Shown: piece by piece, positions 8,335 to 15,839 of the stretch
Numbering within the stretch: the stretch's first letter is position 1
Layout: every line of letters begins with the position of its first letter
From: an uncultured Pseudomonadota bacterium
GTDB taxonomy: Bacteria > Myxococcota_A > UBA796 > SXON01
Direction of reading: 5' to 3'
Assembly (NCBI GenBank): GCA_903891165.1
Contig: CAITDR010000124.1
Coordinates: 1 to 64,000 of the forward strand
Length of the DNA stretch: 64,000 nt
Made by a program: the position numbers and the translations under genes
The notes under the pieces: generated by a model
Databases searched by the model: none
Told to the model about the DNA's origin: nothing
Seen by the model: only the letters and a program-made list of their open reading frames with translations

Positions 8335-9155
8335 CGAGGCACGCCGTTCGTACTTCCGCTGCGGTAGCCCTCCAGATCCAGGGTCACAAAGGCGAAGCCC
8401 TCGGCCTTACAGGCCCCCACCACCGCCTCCCGGAGATCCCCACCGGCCAGCAAGGGCAACTGTTCCAAAGCCAGCTCGATGCGCAAAATCTCCGTCGTAC
8501 CTGCTTCGTGGTAGCGTACCCGGAAGCCCCGAAAGCCCAGCGTCCGCAGAAGACTTTCAATACGCCCCACCCTCGTGACTCTCTCCAGAGTCACGCGTGT
8601 TCCCACCGCAAAACGGGAACCCAGACAGGCAAAGGAGGGCTTGTCCCATAGTGGCAGGCCCAGGGCCAGTGCCGCGGCACGTACCTCCACCTTGGTCAAC
8701 CCGGCTTCGACCAGTGGATGCCGCACGGCCTGCTCGGCCGCCGCCTTCAGACCGGGGCGGTGGCCGCCCAGATCATCGACGATGGTGCCATCTGCTACCC
8801 AACGCAACCCCAGGCTTTTTGCCCGGTCCGTACACAGTTGAAACAGCTCGGTTTTACAAAAATAGCAGCGATCCCCGCCGTTGCGGGCATAACCTTCCCG
8901 CTCCAGCTCTGCGGAGTCCACGATCACGTGCCGCGCTCCGATAGAGGCTGCAAAAATGGCGGCTTCATCGGCCTCTTCTGCGGGAAGGGTCGGCGACGTA
9001 GCCGTCAGACCTACCGCTCCCTCCCCCAGCTCCTGCACGGCCACCTTCAGCACCAGCGCCGAGTCCACACCACCCGAGAAAGCCACCAATACCTGACCCA
9101 TCTCCCGCAGGACAGCTCGCAGGTTTTCCAGACGTTGCTCCAAAACTACTTCCAT
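8331..9155 (-). CDS. larE: LarE-type ATP-dependent sacrificial sulfur transferase
   Basis: 274 residues. PP-loop ATP pyrophosphatase motif SGGVDSALVLK is near residue 29, followed by DRCYFCKTELF and by KPSFACLGSRF, which carries the conserved Cys (equivalent to the sacrificial Cys of Lactiplantibacillus LarE) in an ACLxSR context. LarE activates and sulfurates the pyridinium carboxylates when the nickel-pincer nucleotide cofactor is made. LarB, LarC and lactate racemase are not in this window, so they are encoded elsewhere or this member has a related tRNA/sulfur role. It overlaps the SAM hydrolase upstream by 10 bp. Confidence 0.88.
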   Translation of the reverse strand: MEVVLEQRLENLRAVLREMGQVLVAFSGGVDSALVLKVAVQELGEGAVGLTATSPTLPAEEADEAAIFAASIGARHVIVDSAELEREGYARNGGDRCYFCKTELFQLCTDRAKSLGLRWVADGTIVDDLGGHRPGLKAAAEQAVRHPLVEAGLTKVEVRAAALALGLPLWDKPSFACLGSRFAVGTRVTLERVTRVGRIESLLRTLGFRGFRVRYHEAGTTEILRIELALEQLPLLAGGDLREAVVGACKAEGFAFVTLDLEGYRSGSTNGVPR

Positions 9156-9877
9156 GGGTGCACCCGTACCAACATCCCCATCTCCAGCGCCAGCTCCGCC
9201 TGCGCCGACCCGTTACGAACGGCCAATTCCAGCCTACCGGTAGAGCCGGTGAGCGCCAGGGCCTCCCCCGGCGCGACCGCACCATAGCTCACAAAAACCG
9301 GCAGGGAGCGGTCGGCCACCTCTACCTCGCCCACGTCGATACCCCGAAGCGAGGTGATCGCATTTCCATAGCCATCAAAGTACAGGATCTCTCCTTCGCC
9401 ATCCTTGGCCTCTGGCAGAGAGAGCCGCTGGGGATCCGACACCGGGTGGCCCAGGCGGCCTGGCTCCTGCCCGGCGGCCAGCTTCGCAGCCACCGGCGCA
9501 AAAAGATCACGCCCATGAAAAGTGCGCGAAGCAAGAGGCTCTTTAACGGCGATCTCCCACCACTCCCCGTCGGGAAGCAGGCTCAAAAGTCCGTTGTCCG
9601 GTCCCACAAAAAGACGACCCGCGCTACGCAGGATCACCGGGCGACGCGGCCCTCCCACGCCGGGATCCACCACACATAAAAATACCGTACCCTCCGGAAA
9701 ATAGCGCCAGGCCGACTCCAGAAAGAGGGCGCCAGTGCGCACGTCCTGGGGCGGCACCCCGTGGCTGAGATCCACCAAGGTTAAGGTAGGAAGAAGGTGG
9801 AGCATCACCCCCTTCATCACCCCCACGTAGGGATCGGTCAGGCCAAAATCGCTCAGCAGCACGACAACAGGAGGCAA
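9146..9877 (-). CDS. S-adenosylmethionine hydrolase (DUF62/SAM hydroxide adenosyltransferase)
   Basis: 243 residues, the usual length. Family hallmarks: LLSDFGLTDPYVGVMKG at the N-terminus; VDPGVGGPRRP, in which Asp and Arg are seven positions apart as in the Asp-Arg-His triad of characterised DUF62 enzymes; and TFHGRDLFAPVAA carrying the His. The C-terminal beta barrel follows FDGYGNAITS. Known members split SAM into adenosine and methionine with water; relatives are fluorinase and chlorinase, but the Asp-Arg-His triad marks the hydrolase. It lies 12 bp after the HD-GYP-like gene and overlaps larE, forming one operon. Confidence 0.9.
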   Translation of the reverse strand: MPPVVVLLSDFGLTDPYVGVMKGVMLHLLPTLTLVDLSHGVPPQDVRTGALFLESAWRYFPEGTVFLCVVDPGVGGPRRPVILRSAGRLFVGPDNGLLSLLPDGEWWEIAVKEPLASRTFHGRDLFAPVAAKLAAGQEPGRLGHPVSDPQRLSLPEAKDGEGEILYFDGYGNAITSLRGIDVGEVEVADRSLPVFVSYGAVAPGEALALTGSTGRLELAVRNGSAQAELALEMGMLVRVHPWK

Positions 9878-9889
9878 AGATGCTCCGAA

Positions 9890-11206
9890 TCAGCGGAAAA
9901 AGGCGAAAGGTTCATCCAGACCGGCCAGCTCGGGATCCACCAGACCCAGGATCTGGCGGGGATCAGAGGCCAGGTCCACCACCCGTCCCAGCGGCCGCCC
10001 CGCCGGATCACGAACGATACGGACCACCGGCCGATCGGCCCGAGAGGGATCGGAGGCACTGTGCAGGATCACCGCCAGCTCTCCCGAAGACAGGCGCACA
10101 GCCGACCCCAGCGGATAGCGGCCAATCACCCGGTTGAAAACGGCCAACAGCTCGGCGTCAAAACGGGGCGATCCCGCCATCTGTGCAAGCGCTTCGTCTG
10201 GGAGCAGTGGACTATGGTGCTCGGTCCTGGTCGTCAGCTTGTCATACATAACGGCAATTGCGACGATTCGCGAGTAGAGGTGCAGGCCGTGCGGCCGCTC
10301 CAACGCATGTTCGTACACCACCATCAGGCGACGCGCGCGCACCGGCGTCAACCGATGGCCGGTCACAAGGCGGGCCGCCACCTCCAAGCGCTGCGCCTCT
10401 GGCGCATCCGAACAAAGTGCCCCCACCAACATGGCCGCAAAACCCAGCTCCACCAGGAGCGGCTTCTCCAAGCCCAGGCGCTGCCCCAAGGCCAGGGAGA
10501 GGATGCAGACCTGGATGGCATGGCGCGACTCCCCCGCCACATCCTCCCGCACCGAGGTCAGTGCGAGGTGGTGGTCGGGCTCGTCGATCGCCAGCTCGGC
10601 GAGGTCCTGCACAGCCTTGAAGAGCTGCGCGGGCATTTTCTCAATATTTTTGTTTTTCGTCGCATGTTGAACAGCGTTTGCAGCGCGCACATAGCCGCGA
10701 AGTGCATCGGAGGCCGCCACCCGCACCGAAGAGCCGGAGCCGGTCACCGAGCCCGACATCAGCTTGCGGGGCGGCAGGACTTCCAAGGCCTGGGCACCGT
10801 GGCCTTCCAGCCAGGCCTGGAAGACAGCGCGGTCCGAAGCCGCCTCGCGCACGCCCGTAAAAAAAGCAGAAAGGTTCATGCGACTTGCAGGCCCTTTCAG
10901 ACGCAGGCCGCCCGCCATACGTGCGCGCAACAGATCGGAAAACTCGGAGAGCTGGGCACGCTGCTCGCGAGAGGCACGCACCGGCATCCCATTCACAAAG
11001 GGAAAGCCCCCGTCCAGCTCGATCCGGCAGTCGCCTCGGGTGGCCACAAGGGTGTTCATATCCTGGATCAACCAGTCCAAAAGCCGCGAAACTGCACGAT
11101 TCGCCACCGCGTGGATGCGGGTGGCGTGGCTGACGGCGCAGAAGCGTCGGATCAGCGACTCAGTGGCCGGATCCCGCTTGTGCCGGGAAACATCCGCGAA
11201 ACTCAT
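9890..11206 (-). CDS. Degenerate HD-GYP-like regulatory protein
   Basis: 438 residues. An N-terminal helical part of about 190 residues is followed by a segment shaped like an HD-GYP c-di-GMP phosphodiesterase: RHAIQVCILSLALGQRLGLEKPLLVELGFAAML, where a normal enzyme continues with LHDIG, but here reads VGALCS. The HD metal-binding pair is therefore missing, and no GYP motif is evident. A C-terminal small domain (SGELAVILHS..RADRPVVRIVRDPAGRPL) resembles the beta region often following HD-GYP domains. It is probably a non-catalytic receptor or scaffold. It overlaps the HEAT protein by 4 bp (ATGA). Confidence 0.65.
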   Translation of the reverse strand: MSFADVSRHKRDPATESLIRRFCAVSHATRIHAVANRAVSRLLDWLIQDMNTLVATRGDCRIELDGGFPFVNGMPVRASREQRAQLSEFSDLLRARMAGGLRLKGPASRMNLSAFFTGVREAASDRAVFQAWLEGHGAQALEVLPPRKLMSGSVTGSGSSVRVAASDALRGYVRAANAVQHATKNKNIEKMPAQLFKAVQDLAELAIDEPDHHLALTSVREDVAGESRHAIQVCILSLALGQRLGLEKPLLVELGFAAMLVGALCSDAPEAQRLEVAARLVTGHRLTPVRARRLMVVYEHALERPHGLHLYSRIVAIAVMYDKLTTRTEHHSPLLPDEALAQMAGSPRFDAELLAVFNRVIGRYPLGSAVRLSSGELAVILHSASDPSRADRPVVRIVRDPAGRPLGRVVDLASDPRQILGLVDPELAGLDEPFAFFR

Positions 11207-12912
11207 GCGCCCATCTCCCGCAGAATACTCTCGGCCTCGGTGGCGTGGCGGGGTACCTCCCCCACCACCCGCTGCAGAGCCGACCGGGCATTTTTGGAGC
11301 CCGAAGCTCTAAGTCCTTGGAGAGCCATCCGCTGCGTGTAGGGGTTGGAGGAGCGCTTCTGGCCCAAGGCCAGGGCCATCAGCACCGCGTCCGCCTCTCC
11401 CTTGAGGGTCCGCCCCAAACAGATACACAGCGCTCGGATTTCCGCCTCAGAAGCCTTTTCTATCTCGGCAGCAGTCAGACGTGCCTCGATACGGCGGGCC
11501 TGTTGGGTGTCGCGGGCCGCGATCACATGGCGCAACACTTCGAGGCGCACCCCCTCGGCGGGGTCTACAAAAAGCTCCTGCACCCGCGTGCGCAGCCGTT
11601 GGGAGGGGAAACGTCGCAAGGCATAGAGGGCAGCCTCGCGGATCTCCGCGTCCTCATTGGCGGTCATCGCCAGGATGGGTTCGCCCAGACGTGCATCGTC
11701 CACCCGGGCCGCCATCCCCAGCCCCAGGCGCACCCGCCCCGGATCCTCCGACAGCACGCGACTACGTACGGAGTCGAACAGATCCACCTCGTCCCCTTGC
11801 TCCCTCAACACCACCGCATCGGCCACCACGCGGATCGCCCAGACCGGCAACACCATCACCACCCGGCGCAGCAGATCCTCCACCGTCACCACGGTACCCA
11901 GGGAGAAAAGAATCGCTCGCCACTCCGGGTTCTCCTCCCTCGGCACCGCAAGGCGCAAGTGTTCGATCACCTCTGGATCGACGAATTCGGCCAAGGACGC
12001 CACCACCGAGGAACGCCAGTGGAGCTGCGGCGTACACTCGGGATCCAGGAGCTCCAGAAGGCGGTGTATGCCCGCCGTGTTGGTATTCCCGGCTACAATC
12101 TGGCGCACCAAAAAATCGATCATCGCCCGACCCAGCAGCTCCACCCGCTCCGGGTTCTCGATGGTGTGCATACATAAACCCAGCACCGCCGGCAGCTCGG
12201 GCCCCCCCAGATCCTGCCCCTGCCGAAGCTGCTCCAGATCCTGTTGGATACGGGGCACCAGCTCAAAACCCAGCTTCAGATCAGCAGAACGGCTGCGTTC
12301 CCCCACATCCTCGCGCAGGCGCAGCAGCACCTCCACTTCGTCCTGGCGCATCAAGCCAGACTCTTCTGAAGCTTCAGCCTCCGCTTCCAGAGACTCGATC
12401 ATCTCTTCCACACGACGCACGGCGGGACTGTCGCCGTCGGTCTGCTCGTCCACCAGACGCTCCACCAGCTCCATCCGCACATGCGAAAAGTCCGATTCCC
12501 AGACCGCCGTCGCCAAATCGGATTCGTCGTTCTTCCGTTCATGCCAGGGAGTAACCAGGATTTCTGCGAGCTGGTCCAGCTCCACCACAGTCACCCCGGC
12601 CTCAATGGTCACGGCGCGGACGCCCTCCGAGTAGAGCACCTCCACCAGATCTCCCTTTCGTTCGGTAGCCTCCATCACCGGATGATCGGTATGGTAGATG
12701 GCATCGGGCATGACATCCAGCTGCAGGCGGGAATGCTGCTCCAACGCGGCGCGGATAGAATCCTGATACTGATTCTTGAATCGATTCTCTACCTGGCTTA
12801 CTTTCTCGGTATTCATCCCCTCAAGGAGCTTTGCGCTGCGACGTTCTCGCACCAGCGCACCCAGCGCGGTGCGAAGCAGGGCGACAGAGCGGTCAGAGGT
12901 CGGTGCGGCCAT
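11203..12912 (-). CDS. HEAT-repeat scaffold protein
   Basis: 569 residues, entirely helical, with HEAT-like pairs in the C-terminal half (ILAMTANEDAEIREAALYALRRF, ELFVDPAEGVRLEVLRHVIA, SNPYTQRMALQGLRASGSKNA). The N-terminal 150 residues form a different domain with a QLAEILVTPWHERKN segment. An acidic coiled stretch (EEMIESLEAEAEASEESG) lies near residue 180. No enzyme motif was seen; such proteins usually act as protein-interaction scaffolds. It begins the five-gene operon HEAT, HD-GYP-like, SAM hydrolase, LarE, CPBP, and is divergent from the pseudo-receiver protein with 60 bp between starts. Partnership with the degenerate HD-GYP protein is inferred from coupling. Confidence 0.65.
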   Translation of the reverse strand: MAAPTSDRSVALLRTALGALVRERRSAKLLEGMNTEKVSQVENRFKNQYQDSIRAALEQHSRLQLDVMPDAIYHTDHPVMEATERKGDLVEVLYSEGVRAVTIEAGVTVVELDQLAEILVTPWHERKNDESDLATAVWESDFSHVRMELVERLVDEQTDGDSPAVRRVEEMIESLEAEAEASEESGLMRQDEVEVLLRLREDVGERSRSADLKLGFELVPRIQQDLEQLRQGQDLGGPELPAVLGLCMHTIENPERVELLGRAMIDFLVRQIVAGNTNTAGIHRLLELLDPECTPQLHWRSSVVASLAEFVDPEVIEHLRLAVPREENPEWRAILFSLGTVVTVEDLLRRVVMVLPVWAIRVVADAVVLREQGDEVDLFDSVRSRVLSEDPGRVRLGLGMAARVDDARLGEPILAMTANEDAEIREAALYALRRFPSQRLRTRVQELFVDPAEGVRLEVLRHVIAARDTQQARRIEARLTAAEIEKASEAEIRALCICLGRTLKGEADAVLMALALGQKRSSNPYTQRMALQGLRASGSKNARSALQRVVGEVPRHATEAESILREMGA

Positions 12913-12972
12913 CTGCTAGGGATAACCCAATCCGCTCTGGAGGGGACCCCCAGGATCCGATAAGGAGGGGCG

Positions 12973-14907
12973 GTGGAAGCTACCGGACTGAGCGAAATTT
13001 TTGTCACCCTTGGCATACTCACCCAAGAGCAGCTGACGGGCGCGCGCGCTGAAATGACTGATGAGGAAGAAGGCATCTTTATCGAACGTCTTTTGCTTCA
13101 AGGGCTGCTGACGGAGGAGGCTCTGGCCCGTGCCCTGGCCACCCGGTACCGACTCAACATGGTGCCCTTGGATCGGCTTGGGAAGCTGAACGTCTCCCCG
13201 GAGATCCTGTCGCTGCTGCCCGCCGAGCTGATGCGCAGCCGCCTTCTGCTGCCCACCTTCCTGGATGCAGAAAAAGGGGTTCTTTCGCTGCTTACTGCCG
13301 ATCCCACCGATGGAGATGCCCTGCGGCTGGCCCAAGAGGCCGCTGGTGCTGAGCGCCTCCGACTTTTTGTTGCACCGCGGACGGCGCTGGATGCGCTGAT
13401 TCAACGGCTGCTCCCCGACGGGGAGGACTCCGGGGTCCACACGGCGCTGCGCTCGCTGACGGTGGCCTGGGAGCCCATTCCTCAGCTGGCCGACCGCCTG
13501 TGTGGTCTGGTGGACCCGACGCGGGTGGCCGTGGCCCGCAGCTCGGAGGAGGTGCTGGCGCTGCTGCACGCGGGGCGGGTGGAGCGGCTCTTGCACCGTC
13601 CTGAAGTTCGGATGTTGGTAGAGGCACATCTTCCGCAATGGAAGAGACTTCATCCCCAGCTCTTGGTAGGAGAGGTCTCCAGTTGGGGGCCGGACGCGCA
13701 GCCGGCTATCCCCTATGACCGCAGCCGTGATGTGCTCCACCGCACGATTGAACGCAGCTTTATAGCCCTGGAACGCCGTGATCCCGAGGGGCGACAACGT
13801 CTGCGGCGCCTGTATCAGCTGGCGCGGGACATGGCCCGACGCCTGGAGCTGACCCTGGAGCAACAGGACGCAGTCGTGTTGGCTGCTCTTCTTTTGGGCC
13901 TGGAGGATCCCACCACGGATGGCGGACGTTTTGTGTTGGTACGCGACGCCATCCGGGAGCTGGAGCCCCCCTACGATCTGGAGCCGATCCTGGTGGCGCT
14001 GGAGCGGCGTATCTCTGGGGTGGATGGTCCAACGCGGATTTTTGAGGTGGAGATCCTGTACACCGCACGTGCGGCGGCACGTCTGGGGCTGCGTGACGGG
14101 GAGGACACTCTGGCGGCCTTTGGACTGGAGGCTACTCGCCACGATGGCCCGACGCTGCGGATCCTCGGCGAAGTACTAGCGACCCGGACCCTTCCGCCAC
14201 CCTCCAGCCCTCCAGAAACCATTTTGGTGGCCGAGCGCGACAGTACGCTGATCGCCGCATTAGAGGCGCGTTTAACCAGCGTGGGCTTCCAGGTTCTTAC
14301 CGTAGGCGATGGCGAGCAGGCGATCGCCGCTGCACGCCGCCTGCCGGTGGCGGCAGTGATCGCGAATATGCGTCTGCCCAAAAAGGATGGGACGACGCTC
14401 CTTTTGGAGCTTCGGCGGGATGCGCAGCTTGGAGATATCCCCGTTTTTCTCCTGTCGGAGAGCGGCAGCCCCGCCGACGTGGCGCGTGGCCTGGAGCTTG
14501 GGGCAGAAGATGTCTTACTACGTCCATTTTCACTCGATGGACTGCTGATCAAGCTGCGGCGGGTGCTGGATCGACGCAGCCATACGGCGGAGTCGGCGAT
14601 GCGCGGCCAGTTGCGCTTTCTGCCGCTGGTGGAGCTGCTGCAGATGCTGATGATGGGCGGGAGAACGGCCTGGATTCACATCACCAGCAGCGCGGAAGAT
14701 GGGATGGTACAGGTGCGGAACGGGCGGATTGTGGCGGCCGAGCTGGGTGCAGCCTGGCAGGGGGTGGAAGCCCTCTACACCATGGTGGACCTGGACGACG
14801 GGCGCTTCTCCGTACATTTTGGCGATCTCAACCGCACAAACCTGCAAGGGAACAGCGAGTTTTTGCTGTTGGAAGCCTTGCGGAGACGCGACGAACGCCG
14901 GGGCTGA
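12973..14907 (+). CDS. GspE-N / degenerate HD-GYP-like / pseudo-receiver / DUF4388 multidomain regulator
   Basis: 644 residues from a GTG with AGGAGG close upstream. Order: a GspE/MshEN N-terminal domain (about 1-150; LTEEALARALATRYRLNMVPL), which in relatives binds c-di-GMP; a helical domain (about 250-340) like HD-GYP but lacking the HD pair (QDAVVLAALLLGLED); a receiver-like domain (about 415-535) in which the phospho-acceptor Asp is Asn (VIANMRLPKKDG) and the acidic pair is ERD; then a DUF4388 domain (about 545-640; MRGQLRFLPLVELLQMLMMG). It therefore looks like a ligand-sensing scaffold, not a phosphorelay protein. Divergent from the HEAT/HD-GYP-like operon. Gliding, pilus or polysaccharide regulation is only a guess. 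Confidence 0.72.
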   Translation: MEATGLSEIFVTLGILTQEQLTGARAEMTDEEEGIFIERLLLQGLLTEEALARALATRYRLNMVPLDRLGKLNVSPEILSLLPAELMRSRLLLPTFLDAEKGVLSLLTADPTDGDALRLAQEAAGAERLRLFVAPRTALDALIQRLLPDGEDSGVHTALRSLTVAWEPIPQLADRLCGLVDPTRVAVARSSEEVLALLHAGRVERLLHRPEVRMLVEAHLPQWKRLHPQLLVGEVSSWGPDAQPAIPYDRSRDVLHRTIERSFIALERRDPEGRQRLRRLYQLARDMARRLELTLEQQDAVVLAALLLGLEDPTTDGGRFVLVRDAIRELEPPYDLEPILVALERRISGVDGPTRIFEVEILYTARAAARLGLRDGEDTLAAFGLEATRHDGPTLRILGEVLATRTLPPPSSPPETILVAERDSTLIAALEARLTSVGFQVLTVGDGEQAIAAARRLPVAAVIANMRLPKKDGTTLLLELRRDAQLGDIPVFLLSESGSPADVARGLELGAEDVLLRPFSLDGLLIKLRRVLDRRSHTAESAMRGQLRFLPLVELLQMLMMGGRTAWIHITSSAEDGMVQVRNGRIVAAELGAAWQGVEALYTMVDLDDGRFSVHFGDLNRTNLQGNSEFLLLEALRRRDERRG

Positions 14908-14912
14908 GATAC

Positions 14913-14943
14913 AACTTGACATCTTGTGGGGGCCTCGGATACG
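14913..14943 (+). promoter_or_regulatory. Sigma-70-like promoter candidate
   Basis: TTGACA (perfect -35) lies right after the regulator gene stop, with a 17-18 bp spacer to ATACGC/TACGCT, a weak -10. It would transcribe the gene-poor stretch to the right. There is no in-frame gene with a ribosome site nearby, so any product may be an RNA. Confidence 0.35.
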
Positions 14944-15250
14944 CTCCTGAGGACGAAAAATTCACGGTCTGGCGTCGTTTCGCCATGGACTGGTTCAAGG
15001 TGGCCAAGGGCTGCTGGGGGAGGAGGAGGCCAAGGGCCTTGGCGTCTCTCCCGCGCGGACCGGCCGGATCGCTGCTTCCTCCTCCTCTCCCTCCGTCCCT
15101 TTCTTGCGGCCGGTGGCCTCCCTTCCCCGCGAAGGTCGTGGCCCCACGGCTCCCCACCGCTCCCGCTCTGCCGCCCTGTCCGGGGCCTGCCTTGGCTTTT
15201 TTCTACTCCTTCAACCTTATGAATCCCGAAAATTATTTTCTCAAAAGCCC

Positions 15251-15279
15251 TTGATCGCCGCGCGAGGCTGCGCTACAGT
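15251..15279 (+). promoter_or_regulatory. Sigma-70-like promoter candidate for a small RNA
   Basis: TTGATC, exact 17-bp spacer, then TACAGT: both hexamers are close to the TTGACA/TATAAT consensus. The predicted start is near 15286. A strong intrinsic terminator lies about 170 bp downstream with no credible ORF between. Confidence 0.45.
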
Positions 15280-15285
15280 CAGAGG

Positions 15286-15455
15286 GTAGACAAAACCTTC
15301 CTTCCCGGCCTGTTGATGCCCTTTCTCGCCTGCCATCGCACCACCGTAACAAGCGACCGCCCCGTGGGCGGCGATGCCCGGCCGTGGCACTTCTGAGACC
15401 GATCCCCCTGGATCTCTCCGAAGCCCCGGCCCACGTGCCGGGGCTTCTGCTTTTT
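15286..15455 (+). ncRNA. Candidate small RNA (promoter to intrinsic terminator)
   Basis: A 170-nt stretch bounded by a consensus-like promoter and a perfect rho-independent terminator. Inside are self-complementary elements: CCGCCC-CGT-GGGCGG, GATCC-CCCT-GGATC, and CATCGC pairing with GCGATG around the first hairpin. It has no Shine-Dalgarno-led ORF. I compared it by eye with 6S, SRP (no GGAA-loop region), tmRNA and RNase P consensus features and saw no match, so it is either lineage-specific or an untranslated leader ending in early termination. Confidence 0.4.
15420..15455 (+). terminator. Strong intrinsic terminator
   Basis: Perfect 11-bp inverted repeat GAAGCCCCGGC / GCCGGGGCTTC with a 6-nt loop (CCACGT), followed by TGCTTTTT. 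It ends the candidate small RNA. Confidence 0.8.
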
Positions 15456-15583
15456 GGCTATCACCCCCCATATCAACCTGGTTGGGGGTCGTCTTCTACG
15501 CGGTTGTGCACGGAAACGGCGCGACCGGTACCACGGCCCCCCCTCCCCTTCCCCCAACCGAGGCATCGTCCTCTGGAGTCATC

Positions 15584-15748
15584 ATGCTCAACGAACTTCC
15601 TTGTCTTTTCGACGTCAGCCACCGCGACCTGCTGCCTTTGGCACCGGTCGAGCGGTGGCCGACCCTCCGGCCCACCCGGCTCCGCCCCCAGCGGCAGCCG
15701 CCGCCGTTGCCGCTGGAGCGGGGGGCTGACATTCGAATAGCGGCGTAA
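15584..15748 (+). CDS. Hypothetical 54-residue ORF between two terminators
   Basis: ATG at 15584 has GGAG 5 bases upstream, and the frame runs 54 codons to a TAA just 2 bp before the terminator at 15751. The product begins MLNELPCLFDVSHRDLLPLA and continues Pro/Arg-rich (LRPQRQPPPLPLERG), with no recognisable family. Good ribosome site and terminator placement argue for expression; Pro/Arg-rich composition typical of non-coding GC-rich DNA argues against. The leader (15456-15583) contains an ACCCCC..GGGGGT inverted repeat. Function unknown. Confidence 0.35.
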   Translation: MLNELPCLFDVSHRDLLPLAPVERWPTLRPTRLRPQRQPPPLPLERGADIRIAA

Positions 15749-15750
15749 AC

Positions 15751-15784
15751 AAAAAAGACCCCTCCGAAAGTAGGGGTCTTTTTT
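15751..15784. terminator. Bidirectional intrinsic terminator
   Basis: Perfect inverted repeat AAAAAAGACCCCT / AGGGGTCTTTTTT with an 8-nt loop. The A-run and T-run make it work on both strands: for the small plus-strand ORF, and for the minus-strand DUF4331 operon whose stop is at 15840. Confidence 0.88.
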
Positions 15785-15839
15785 ATTGCCTGCTGGGAGA
15801 GACCCACCGACGGATCTCACCCCGCAAAGGGATGCCCGC

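Larger units (their letters stand above)
14908..15583 (+). other. Long gene-poor region between regulator gene and small ORF
   Basis: About 680 bp without a convincing protein gene. It contains a TTGACA-17-ATACGC promoter-like pair at its left end, a GC-rich fold-prone stretch (GCCAAG-GGC-CTTGGC hairpin; GAGGAGGAGG with a matching CCTCCTCCTC about 50 bp on) ending in a T6 run near 15196, a second promoter-like pair (TTGATC-17-TACAGT), and a strong intrinsic terminator at 15420-15455. A 112-codon plus-strand ORF spans the left part but is Pro/Arg/Leu-rich with no family resemblance, so I do not call it. The make-up suggests RNA output, not protein. Confidence 0.5.

Noticed and set aside
9797-11341. 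514-codon plus-strand ORF opposite the HD-GYP-like gene
   Set aside because: His/Arg/Gly-rich antisense reading; the minus strand is coupled to its neighbours and has recognisable domain shape.
14945-14960. CTGAGGA-C-GAAA resembling a hammerhead ribozyme core
   Set aside because: The stem II that should separate CTGANGA from GAAA is missing and no flanking stems fit.
14916-15254. 112-codon plus-strand ORF in the gene-poor region
   Set aside because: Pro/Arg/Leu-rich without family resemblance and with no convincing ribosome site; open frames of this length arise easily in GC-rich DNA.
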